This document shows, piece after piece, positions 1-6,772 of a stretch of 9,786 nucleotides of DNA; positions within the stretch are counted from its first letter, which is position 1, and each line of letters starts with the position of its first letter. The translations under genes were made by a program, and so were the position numbers. The stretch is taken from contig DKEU01000191.1 in NCBI GenBank assembly GCA_002452635.1, positions 20,366 to 30,151 on the forward strand, given 5' to 3'. The notes beneath the pieces are model-generated. The model was not told the origin of the DNA. It saw only the letters and a list, made by a program, of their open reading frames with translations, and did not search any database. Source of the stretch: Desulfovibrionaceae bacterium UBA6814 (GTDB taxonomy: Bacteria > Desulfobacterota > Desulfovibrionia > Desulfovibrionales > Desulfovibrionaceae).

Positions 1-1928
1 AGGTTGGTCTGGTCCGCGATGTCGCCGATGACGCCCAGGATCTGGTCGATGGACTTGGCGTTCTCGCCCAGGGTGTCGATGCCCTGGCGCAGGTTCTCGG
101 TCTCGACCCGCACCTGCTCGATGCCGTCCACCGCCTGCATGACCACCTTGGCCCCGTCCTCGGCCCGCAGCCGGGCCGACTCCGAGTGCTTGGCCGCGGC
201 GTCGGCGTTGCCCGCCATCTCCAGGGCCGTGGCGCTCATCTGGGACACCGCGGTGGCGGTGGCGTCCAGGCGCGCGCTCTGGGAGGCCGCGCCGTGCCCC
301 ACGTCCGTGACCCGGCGGCCGATGCGGCCCATGGCCTCCTCGATGAAGTCCGCGGCCCGGGCGATCTCCCCGGCCACCCCCAGGAGCCGCTCGTTCTGGG
401 CTGCGATGCGCTCCTGCTGGAGCTGGAGGTCGGTCACGTCCTGGAACAGGCAGAACACGCCCATGTCCTTGCCGTCCAGGTCCTTGAGCCGGGCGAAGGC
501 GGCGATGACCCGCTTCTCCTGGCCCTTGCGGGTGGTGAGCACCAGGTCGCAGCCGCTGCCCGAGCAGGAGGCGAGCCACTCCTCGGGCAGGTCGCGGCCC
601 AGCACCGAGCCCAGGGGGCGGCCGTTCTGGTCCGCCGGGGAGCCGCCCAGGGCCAGCAGCTCCACCAGGTGGGGGGTCATGAACTGCACCCGGCGGTCCC
701 GGTCCACCACCGCCGCGGGCACGGCCATGCCGTCCAGGATGCCCTGGGTGTAGCCCAGGCGCTCCTTGAGCTGGGCCACCATGCTGGACACCGCGCCGAT
801 GGTGCGGCCGATGGCGTCCTGCGCGCCGTAGGCCACGCTGGCCGAGAAGTCGCCGCCCGCCACCTGGCGGGTGTAGCCCGCCAGCCGGTCCAGGGGCCGG
901 CACAGGGCCCGGATGAACAGGGTGATGAGGGGCAGGGCCAGCACGAGCAGGACCAGGGACGCCCCGCCCGCGTAGAGCAGGGCCTGCCGGTTGGCGTCGG
1001 CCAGAAGCTCGTCCGCGCCGATGGCCACGCCCAGGGTCATGCGCCAGGGGCCGAAGCTGCGCAGCCCGGCCAGGTGGCGCACCCCGTCCCGGGTGAAGGT
1101 CACGGCCCCGTCCTTGGCCTCCCCGGCCGCGGCCGGGGCCAGGCCCAGGTCCTTGAGGGTGCGGCCCGCCTGGTCGGGGTCGGTGTGCACCAGGATCTTG
1201 CCCGCGGCGTCGGCCAGGAAGGCCCAGCCCTTGCCCGCGGCGCGCACGTCGGCCACGGCCCGGCGCAGGCCGTCGGTGAGCACCGGCTGGCTCACGGCCA
1301 GGAGCACCGCGGGCAGGCCCCCGGCCGCGCCCATGGGCTTGGCCGCGGTGAGGCACAGGGCGCCGTCGGTGGAGTCGAAGAAGGGCGTCACCTCCTGGGC
1401 CGTGAGGGCCGAGCCCAGCCGGGACACGGTGGGCAGGAGCAGGCCCCGGGCCCGGTCGCCGTCGGGCCTGGCCACGGTGGTGGACAGGCGCAGGAGGCCC
1501 CGGTCCAGGATCTGGTACACCGAGGCCGAGCCGCCGGTGAGCTTCTGCACGAAGTCCACCACCCAGTCGTCGGTGAGCTCCAGGGACCCGGCGTACACCG
1601 CGGGCGCGGTGAACTTCTCCAGGGGCTTGCCCGCGGGGTCGACGGCCTCCCAGGGCACCGGGTCCATGGCGTCCACCAGGATGGAGCCCAGGTCGGTGAT
1701 CTTCTTCTCCAGGAGCGCCAGGTCCGTGGCGGTCTTGCCCTGGAGCATGTCGTGCTGCAGGGCCAGGGTGTTGAGCAGGGAGTCCGCCGCGGTCTGCACC
1801 GTGTCCTGGCCCAGCCCCTCCAGGGAGCGCCGGGTCACCAGGGTGTTGAGCACCGACAGGCAGATGACGCTGGCCAGGAGAATGCCCAGGGTGAGGCCGT
1901 ATATCTTGGCCGGGAAGCTTATCTGCAT
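1..1928 (-). CDS. Methyl-accepting chemotaxis protein (Cache-HAMP-PAS-signalling domain), 3' end cut by window
   Basis: Reading the reverse complement from the ATG at 1928 gives an open frame of 642 codons to the window edge with no stop. It is an inner-membrane chemoreceptor that should signal through CheW and CheA. A first transmembrane segment lies at about residues 7-29. A periplasmic region follows to about residue 310 and looks like a double Cache sensor: the first half has a VYQIL...RLSTTV pattern and the second has WAFLADAAGKILVHTDP. A second transmembrane segment spans about 314-337, then come HAMP (about 335-389), a PAS domain (about 391-500) and the start of the methyl-accepting coiled coil. 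The frame ends at GDIADQTNL, just before the hairpin tip, so the rest of the signalling domain lies outside. A GGAGG ribosome site (1935-1939) lies 6 bases before the start. It begins 39 bp after the radical SAM gene, so co-transcription is possible. The ligand is unknown. Confidence 0.93.
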   Translation of the reverse strand, partial: MQISFPAKIYGLTLGILLASVICLSVLNTLVTRRSLEGLGQDTVQTAADSLLNTLALQHDMLQGKTATDLALLEKKITDLGSILVDAMDPVPWEAVDPAGKPLEKFTAPAVYAGSLELTDDWVVDFVQKLTGGSASVYQILDRGLLRLSTTVARPDGDRARGLLLPTVSRLGSALTAQEVTPFFDSTDGALCLTAAKPMGAAGGLPAVLLAVSQPVLTDGLRRAVADVRAAGKGWAFLADAAGKILVHTDPDQAGRTLKDLGLAPAAAGEAKDGAVTFTRDGVRHLAGLRSFGPWRMTLGVAIGADELLADANRQALLYAGGASLVLLVLALPLITLFIRALCRPLDRLAGYTRQVAGGDFSASVAYGAQDAIGRTIGAVSSMVAQLKERLGYTQGILDGMAVPAAVVDRDRRVQFMTPHLVELLALGGSPADQNGRPLGSVLGRDLPEEWLASCSGSGCDLVLTTRKGQEKRVIAAFARLKDLDGKDMGVFCLFQDVTDLQLQQERIAAQNERLLGVAGEIARAADFIEEAMGRIGRRVTDVGHGAASQSARLDATATAVSQMSATALEMAGNADAAAKHSESARLRAEDGAKVVMQAVDGIEQVRVETENLRQGIDTLGENAKSIDQILGVIGDIADQTN

Positions 1929-1941
1929 GGCCAGCCTCCAG

Positions 1942-1963
1942 GTTCGCCGCGGCGCGGCGGAAC
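1942..1963 (-). other. GC-rich hairpin in the gap before the chemoreceptor gene
   Basis: In the 39-bp gap, the arms 1942-1950 and 1954-1963 pair over 9 bp (GTT plus CGCCGC with GCGGCG plus AAC), with one unpaired base and a 3-nt loop. No T-run follows in the sense direction, so it is not a normal intrinsic terminator. It lies just upstream of the GGAGG ribosome site and could lower translation of the chemoreceptor or mark mRNA processing. In a sequence this GC-rich a short hairpin may also arise by chance. Confidence 0.35.
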
Positions 1964-1967
1964 GGGG

Positions 1968-3047
1968 TTATGCTGCGTCGTCGGCAGCGTCGGGGTCCTC
2001 GATGCCGCCTAGGCCCATCTGCCAGCGGATGCGGGCGATGTCGGAGGCCTCGGGCGGGAAGGGGAAGTTGCGGATGTCCGGGCCCGGCCGGGAATTGGCG
2101 AAGGGCCGGTTGCAGGCCACCTGGCCGTCGTAGCCCGCGCACCCGCTGGTGCGGAAGGGCTCGCCCGAGTCGATCTCCCGGTCCAGCACCGCGGGCAGCA
2201 CCCCGAAGTCCACGATGCGGCCCTGGGCGTCGTAGGAGAAGTCCTGCTCCCGGGCCAGCCGGGAGTCGATGAGGTGGCGGGCCAGCTGGATGCGGCGGTA
2301 GTGGGCCATGTCCGGCATGGGGTGGTTCTCCAGGGCCGAGCCGGCCTCGGGGAAGAAGGAGAACAGGTGGGTCCAGCCGCCCATGTCCTGCACCTGCTGG
2401 ATGGCCCGGCACATCTGGAGCTCGGACTCGCCCATGCCCACCACGAAGTGGGAGCCGGCGTTGCGCGGGCCGAAGATCTCCACGGCCTGGGCCAGGCGCT
2501 CCACGTACTGGAACCAGGAGTGGGGCCCGCCCACCCCGCGGCCGCGGTGCTGGTCGAACAGCTCCGGCGTCGCCAGGTCCAGGGCCACGCCGATCTTGTC
2601 CGCGCCGGCCTCCTTGAAGGCCAGGAGGTCCTCGCGGTTGGTGACCGTGGGGGAGATGAGCAGGGACACCGGGATGTCGAAGCTCTGCCGGAGCTTCTGG
2701 CAGATGCTGATGGAGTCGCGGATGCTGCGGGTGTTGGTGACCTGGGAGATGCAGATGCGCTTGACCTTGTCCGTGCGCGCGGCGATGGCCGCGATGATCT
2801 CGTCGAGTCCGTAGGTCGGCCAGGACACCCGGATGAAGCTCTTGTCCCCGTCCGCGCCGGCGCGCTCGCGGGACAGGCCGCAGTAGGAGCAGCGGGCCGC
2901 GCAGCCGGACTGGTAGGTGAGCAGCAGGTTCACGCAGTACAGGCGGGCGTCGCGGTAGAACAGGCCGGGTTTGAAGCCCAGGGTCATGGCGGCGGCAAGG
3001 CTCATCCGCAGGTATTCCGGGCTCTCCCGGCGGCAAAGGTCGGTCAT
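1968..3047 (-). CDS. Radical SAM lipoyl synthase of the LipS1/LipS2 pair (359 aa)
   Basis: A 359-residue radical SAM enzyme. The 4Fe-4S/SAM motif CAARCSYC is at residues 49-56 (C49, C53, C56). The following ISQVTN, ISPTV and KIGVALD segments fit the strands of a BioB-like barrel. Near the C-terminus a distinctive region runs TSGC (C303), ACNRPFAN (C312), RPGPDIRNFPFPP. C303 and C312 are possible auxiliary-cluster ligands. In the LipS1/LipS2 system two biotin-synthase-like proteins together insert the two sulfurs into octanoyl-protein, replacing LipA. This gene follows the other member by 11 bp and ends the ligase-lipT-lipS run, which is the main ground for the functional call. The start is supported by AGGAG 8 bases upstream of the ATG. 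I cannot decide from sequence alone which of LipS1 and LipS2 it is. A biotin-synthase-like enzyme of other function is the alternative. Confidence 0.85.
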   Translation of the reverse strand: MTDLCRRESPEYLRMSLAAAMTLGFKPGLFYRDARLYCVNLLLTYQSGCAARCSYCGLSRERAGADGDKSFIRVSWPTYGLDEIIAAIAARTDKVKRICISQVTNTRSIRDSISICQKLRQSFDIPVSLLISPTVTNREDLLAFKEAGADKIGVALDLATPELFDQHRGRGVGGPHSWFQYVERLAQAVEIFGPRNAGSHFVVGMGESELQMCRAIQQVQDMGGWTHLFSFFPEAGSALENHPMPDMAHYRRIQLARHLIDSRLAREQDFSYDAQGRIVDFGVLPAVLDREIDSGEPFRTSGCAGYDGQVACNRPFANSRPGPDIRNFPFPPEASDIARIRWQMGLGGIEDPDAADDAA

Positions 3048-3058
3048 GGGGGTTCTCC

Positions 3059-4015
3059 TCAGTGCCAGGCGTCCCGGGTCAGGTCCCGGGACACCGAGCA
3101 GCAGGTGTTCTGGAAACGGACGGTGAGGCCCAGGCCGCGGGCGTGGTTCACGGCCTCGTCCGAGGGCAGGGCCATGCGGTTGATGCCCGCGTCCACGGCC
3201 AGGGTCTCCAGCCGGGAGTCGCCGCGGCGCCGGGCGCAGCCCAGGCTCATGCGCACCGCGGGCATGGCCAGCCGGGCGCGGGCGATGATGATGGCCACCT
3301 CCTCGGCGCTGGGGGAGGTCACCCGGCCCATGGGCGTGCCGGGAATGGCCATGAGGGACACGAAGACCACCTGTTGCGCGGGGTAGGCGGCGATCATGTC
3401 CACCGCCCGCATCTCGCCGCGGATGCGGCCCCAGTCCAGGCCGCAGACCACGTGGGGCACCACCGGCAGCCCGGCCAGGGCCAGGGCCTGCAGGGAGCGC
3501 TCGATGCGGTCCACGCCGAAGGGCACGTGGCAGACCCGCTGGTAGGTCTCGTCGTCGCCGATCACGTCGATGAGGGCCTGGTCCACGCCGGCGTCCTTGA
3601 GCGCCCGGGCGGTTTCCTGGTCCACCAGGCCGCAGTGGGCGGACACGTAGAGCTTGGTGCGGGCCTTGATCTCGCGGATGGCGGGCAGGAACGTGTCCCA
3701 GGGCAGCAGGCCGGACTCGTTGCACCCGCCGGACAGGAGCACCCCGAGCTGGCCGCGCTCCTCCAGCCCCAGGCACAGGTCCACCAGGTCCCGGGGGTTG
3801 CGGGAGGGGAGCATGCCCTCCAGGATGCGGCCCGAGCAGTGGTCGCAGTTCAGGAGACAGCCGGGGCCGGTGATGGAGGCCGCGGGATAGCGTCCGGTGC
3901 GGCCGTCCAGGTGGAACATGCCCGGCAGGTAGAAGGTCACGGCGTGGCCGTGCACCTGGCGGGACAGCTCGCCGGCCCGCTCCAGCAGGTCACGGAGCCG
4001 GTGCATAGTAGTCAC
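3059..4015 (-). CDS. Radical SAM lipoyl synthase of the LipS1/LipS2 pair (318 aa)
   Basis: A 318-residue radical SAM protein with CLLNCDHC at residues 53-60 (C53, C57, C60) and an LLSGGCNESG segment (93-102) in the place of the SAM-binding GGE-type strand. Further cysteines are C128 in SAHCG, C162, C191, C260 and an adjacent pair C305-C306 in NTCCS. The DAGINRMALPS segment near the C-terminus resembles biotin-synthase-like enzymes. With the downstream 359-aa protein it makes the two-protein lipoyl synthase expected beside an sLpl-type ligase. The GTG at 4015 overlaps the lipT stop by 26 bp, which suggests translational coupling. ATG 4006, three codons later, is an equally plausible start because neither has a strong ribosome site. 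Assignment as LipS1 or LipS2 is left open. Confidence 0.85.
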   Translation of the reverse strand: MTTMHRLRDLLERAGELSRQVHGHAVTFYLPGMFHLDGRTGRYPAASITGPGCLLNCDHCSGRILEGMLPSRNPRDLVDLCLGLEERGQLGVLLSGGCNESGLLPWDTFLPAIREIKARTKLYVSAHCGLVDQETARALKDAGVDQALIDVIGDDETYQRVCHVPFGVDRIERSLQALALAGLPVVPHVVCGLDWGRIRGEMRAVDMIAAYPAQQVVFVSLMAIPGTPMGRVTSPSAEEVAIIIARARLAMPAVRMSLGCARRRGDSRLETLAVDAGINRMALPSDEAVNHARGLGLTVRFQNTCCSVSRDLTRDAWH

Positions 4016-5060
4016 GGTAGGCCACCCAGCAGGAGGGGATGACCCGGTCGAAGTCGTCCCAGCGCTCCTCCATGAGGGCGCGTCGGCGGGAGGCGCGGTC
4101 CAGGGTGTCGGCCAACAGGTCGCGCCACTCCTCCTCGTAGCCGGCCAGCACGTCGGGGTCGCCCGCGGCCGCGGCCCGGGCGGCCCAGCGGCCGGCCATC
4201 TCGCCGGTGGACACCGCGGCGAACACCCCGGCCCCGGTGATGGGGTGGGTGTGGCCCGCGGCGTCGCCGGCCAGGACCATGTTGCCGTACACCGCCTGGC
4301 GCACCGGCTCGGCCGGGATCCAGCCCGCGGCGTGGGCCACGGGTTCGCCCACCACCTTGCCCGCGCGCCGGAGCCGGTCCACGAAGTCCTCCAGGAGCGC
4401 GTGCACGCTGCCGGGATGGGCCGCGTCGCGGCGCATGCCCAGGCCCACGTTGGCCAGCTCGCCCTTGGGGAAGCACCAGCCGTAGCCCGCGTACAGGACC
4501 GGGTCGAAGTACACCTCGGTGCAGTCCAGGGGCTGGGCCAGGCGCAGGGTGGCCTGCACCCCGGGCAGCAGGTTGCGGTTCACCGCGCCCACCCAGCGGC
4601 CCACCTTGGAGCGCGGGCCGTCCGCGCCGATGATGACCTTGGGCTGCACCCGGAACCAGCCGCCGCTCTTGCCGCGCAGGATCACGGTGCGGTCCGGGGC
4701 CATGGTCTTGGCCCGGGTGGAGAGCATGAGCCGGGCCCCGGCCCGGGCCGCGGCCAGGGCCAGGGTCTGGTCCAGCAGGTCGCGGCGGATGGTGAAGCCC
4801 GGGGTCCGGGTCAGGGTCTGGCTGCCGTCGGGCAGGAAGGTGCGCATGCCGGCGATGGGCTGCACGATGTACTCGCGGCCCAGGCCGAGCTGGCCCACCA
4901 GCTGGGCGGGCACGTACTCCGCGCACTGCACGGGCACGCCCACCGCCTGCCGCCGGTCCACGGCCAGCACGTCGGCCCCGGAGTGGGCCGCGGCCCGGGC
5001 CGCGGAGGAACCGGCCGGGCCGAGGCCCACAACCAGCACGTCACAGGCGAGGGTTTTCAT
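3990..5060 (-). CDS. lipT: Geranylgeranyl-reductase-like FAD oxidoreductase, LipT-like
   Basis: A 356-residue flavoprotein of the geranylgeranyl reductase family. The dinucleotide-binding motif VVGLGPAGSSAA is at residues 10-21. IGADGPRSKVGRW forms the middle FAD motif, YGWCFPKGELANVGLGM is the family signature around the substrate pocket, and LAGDAAGHTHPITGAG is the C-terminal FAD-ribityl motif. Members of this group in lipoate assembly clusters are called LipT and are proposed to pass electrons from NAD(P)H to the radical SAM synthases. That role is an inference from context, not a shown reaction. The start at 5060 is chosen because a second copy of the same first 19 codons begins with the equivalent ATG; TTG 5105 and ATG 5087 upstream in frame lie in the AT-rich insert. 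Its own ribosome site is weak (GGTGA 7 bases upstream). An archaeal-lipid-type reductase is unlikely in this setting. Confidence 0.85.
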   Translation of the reverse strand: MKTLACDVLVVGLGPAGSSAARAAAHSGADVLAVDRRQAVGVPVQCAEYVPAQLVGQLGLGREYIVQPIAGMRTFLPDGSQTLTRTPGFTIRRDLLDQTLALAAARAGARLMLSTRAKTMAPDRTVILRGKSGGWFRVQPKVIIGADGPRSKVGRWVGAVNRNLLPGVQATLRLAQPLDCTEVYFDPVLYAGYGWCFPKGELANVGLGMRRDAAHPGSVHALLEDFVDRLRRAGKVVGEPVAHAAGWIPAEPVRQAVYGNMVLAGDAAGHTHPITGAGVFAAVSTGEMAGRWAARAAAAGDPDVLAGYEEEWRDLLADTLDRASRRRALMEERWDDFDRVIPSCWVAYRDYYAPAP

Positions 5061-5178
5061 GGCGATCACCGTGCGGCTGGGAAGCATTGTTTTTGAAAAT
5101 ACCAAGGTATTTTCGGGTAATGGAGGAACCGGCCGGGCCGAGGCCCACCACCAGGACGTCGCAGGTGAGAGTCTTCAT
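5041..5178 (-). pseudogene. Truncated upstream copy of lipT (45-codon reading frame)
   Basis: From ATG 5178 the frame encodes MKTLTCDVLVVGLGPAGSS, matching residues 1-19 of the complete LipT apart from one residue. It then runs into 26 unrelated residues encoded by the AT-rich insert and the start of real lipT, and stops at 5041. It has only the glycine-rich FAD motif, so it cannot be an enzyme. It does keep what looks like the ancestral start arrangement: a GGAGGAGG ribosome site and an ATGA overlap with the ligase stop codon. Its stop lies 20 bases inside the complete lipT, so ribosomes finishing this frame could restart on lipT. It may therefore act as a coupling leader, or simply be a scar. 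Confidence 0.7.
5095..5114. repeat. Perfect 9-bp inverted repeat in an AT-rich island
   Basis: GAAAATACC (5095-5103) and GGTATTTTC (5106-5114) are exact reverse complements separated by AA. The island from about 5086 to 5121 is markedly AT-rich against the GC-rich surroundings. There is no T-run after the stem in the sense direction, so it is not a standard terminator. It could be an operator for a dimeric regulator, part of an internal promoter for lipT, or the remnant of an inserted element. I could not fit convincing -35 and -10 boxes. Confidence 0.55.
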
Positions 5179-6770
5179 GGTTGCGCCTCCTCCGCCGGGG
5201 GGGCGGCGTGGGCTGCGTTGAGAACGCTGGCCAGGAGGTCCAGATGCAGGGTGGTCTGGCTCTCGAAGGTGCCCGCGTAGGCTTCGCGGGCCTGGTCCAG
5301 GTCGTAGCAGGTGGTGTTGTCGATATCCACGAGGATGCCGGGCACCCCGGCCCGGGCGAAGTCGTCCACGTGCTTGGCGAAGAAGGGCTGGCAGCAGCAG
5401 CCCACGAAGGCCGTCTCCCCGCGGCGCTTCATGCGCTCGAGCTCGCTCCACAGGTCCTCGAAGGAGCACACCGAGGCCACCCGCATGCGGCGGCCCTTGC
5501 CCAGGTCCCAGGCCGGGCCGATGGTGCAGCCGCCCTCGTTGCAGCGGCGGCAGCCCTTGGCGTAGCGCAGGTCGCAATCCCGGAGCTTGGCGCAGTAGGG
5601 GAGCAGGAGCACCGAGGGCTTTTGCGCCAGCACCTCGGCGAAGCTGCCGTTGGTCACGCTGATGCGGTCGCAGTGCCGAAGGGGCAGGCCCAGGCGGGCG
5701 ATGGCCGCCTTTTCCAGGGCCTGGCGCAGGGGGATGAGGAAGTCCTCGGCCCCCATGCCCGGGATGGCCATGCGGCCGCTGGCGAAGAACTCCCCCACGA
5801 TGCCGGCCAGCACGTCCTGGTCCAGGGGCTGGCCGCGCAGGGCCGCCTCCAGGTCGTAGAGCGCCCGGGCCGGGAAGGAGAGGAAGTCGCCGGTGAGGTA
5901 CACGTCGCGCAGCCGTTGCCGGGCGAGGTCCACGGCCATGGTCACCCGGACCATGCCCGCCTCGGACTTGTAGGAGGAGTGCAGCATCTCGCGGCCGGCC
6001 CGGGGCTTCACCCGGTCGATCCACTCCATGGAGTGGAACTTGCCGCGCCGCTCCTCGAACCGCTCCCACTCCTCGGGAGTCAGGCCCGCCGGGGCCAGGG
6101 TGACGCCCAGGTGCTCCTCGAACCCGGCCCGCACCGCGGTCTTGATGGCGTCCAGGGAGGGCGCTTGGCCCAGCTCCCAGGCCAGGCAGGTGACCCGCTC
6201 CTTGATGGAGTCGATCTCCTTGGCCTTGAGCTTCTCCACCGGGATGCGCAGGGCGCGCAGCATGGTGTCCACGTCGAAGTCCACCAGCATGGTGCCCTGG
6301 AACAGGAAGGCCTCGCCCGACTCGGTGCCGCCGGTGCCGGATATCTTGCGGCCGTTCACCTCGATGTCGTTGCGCGGCCGGAACTGCGCGTCGGGCACGC
6401 CCAGCCGGGCCAGGGCCGTGGCCACGGGCAGGCACAGGGCGCGGAACAGGCGCTCGGTGGGCAGGGTCAGGTTGAAGAAGGCCTTGCCGCAGATGACCTC
6501 CCAGCCCAGTTGGTTCTCGTCGAAGAACAGGGCCCCGCCGCCGGTGATGCGGCGGTTCACGCTGATGCCGTTTTCCGCGCAGTAGCCGCCGCGCACCTCC
6601 TCGGCCAGGGACTGGTGGTAGCCCACCAGCACCGAGCGGGGCTTGAACTGGAGGAAGCGGATGGTGTCGGGCGTGCGGCCCTCGCCGCGCAGCTCCACCA
6701 GGACCTCGTCCAGGGCCATGTTGTCCGCCGCGCTCATGGGCGGGGTGTCCAGAAGCCTCCACACGGGCAT
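5175..6770 (-). CDS. slpl(AB): Lipoate-protein ligase, sLpl(AB)-type, fused to a C-terminal DUF116 domain
   Basis: A 531-residue ligase that should activate lipoate or octanoate with ATP and attach it to the target lysine of the carrier protein. The catalytic domain (about 1-240) has the lipoate-binding RRITGGGALFFD motif at 73-84 and NDIEVNGRKISG with the expected catalytic lysine K142. An LplA accessory or LplB-like domain follows (about 245-355) with YLTGDFLSFPARALYDLEAAL. Residues about 365-500 match DUF116: LLLPYCAKLRDC, GCRRCNEGGC, a CCC triplet at 458-460, and AGVPGILVDIDNTTCYDL, about ten cysteines in all, so a metal or Fe-S site is plausible. LplA alone is near 340 residues, so the extra part is a real fusion. 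The ATG at 6770 lies 2 bp after the preceding stop, with AAGGA upstream; the stop overlaps the next start (ATGA). The domain calls are firm; the role of DUF116 here is unknown. Confidence 0.9.
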   Translation of the reverse strand: MPVWRLLDTPPMSAADNMALDEVLVELRGEGRTPDTIRFLQFKPRSVLVGYHQSLAEEVRGGYCAENGISVNRRITGGGALFFDENQLGWEVICGKAFFNLTLPTERLFRALCLPVATALARLGVPDAQFRPRNDIEVNGRKISGTGGTESGEAFLFQGTMLVDFDVDTMLRALRIPVEKLKAKEIDSIKERVTCLAWELGQAPSLDAIKTAVRAGFEEHLGVTLAPAGLTPEEWERFEERRGKFHSMEWIDRVKPRAGREMLHSSYKSEAGMVRVTMAVDLARQRLRDVYLTGDFLSFPARALYDLEAALRGQPLDQDVLAGIVGEFFASGRMAIPGMGAEDFLIPLRQALEKAAIARLGLPLRHCDRISVTNGSFAEVLAQKPSVLLLPYCAKLRDCDLRYAKGCRRCNEGGCTIGPAWDLGKGRRMRVASVCSFEDLWSELERMKRRGETAFVGCCCQPFFAKHVDDFARAGVPGILVDIDNTTCYDLDQAREAYAGTFESQTTLHLDLLASVLNAAHAAPPAEEAQP

Positions 6771-6772
6771 GG

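Larger units (their letters stand above)
5004..5178 (-). repeat. Direct repeat of the lipT 5' end (57 bp, two copies)
   Basis: Bases 5004-5060 and 5122-5178 are aligned copies without gaps, 51 of 57 identical by eye. Both hold the first 19 codons of lipT. The distal 27 bp are identical; all six differences fall in the first 30 bp of the gene. Five are synonymous and one changes Ala5 to Thr. Between the copies lies a 61-bp AT-rich segment (5061-5121). Confidence 0.9.

Noticed and set aside
186..2012. Long plus-strand reading frame of 608 codons opposite the chemoreceptor
   Set aside because: Its translation is low-complexity, rich in Gly, His, Ala, Gln and Val, with no recognisable domain. 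The minus strand gives a clear chemoreceptor over the same bases. Such frames are expected opposite GC-rich genes.
3048..3776. Upstream extension of the 359-aa radical SAM frame to 602 codons
   Set aside because: The extension is proline/arginine/glycine-rich out-of-frame sequence inside the other radical SAM gene. A good ribosome site supports the start at 3047.
5061..5105. Longer LipT start (TTG 5105 or ATG 5087)
   Set aside because: The duplicate 5' end shows that the ancestral start corresponds to 5060; the extra residues come from the AT-rich insert.
5091..5114. Intrinsic terminator reading from the AT-rich palindrome
   Set aside because: On the coding strand no T-run follows the stem; the T-run lies upstream on the plus strand, where no gene ends.
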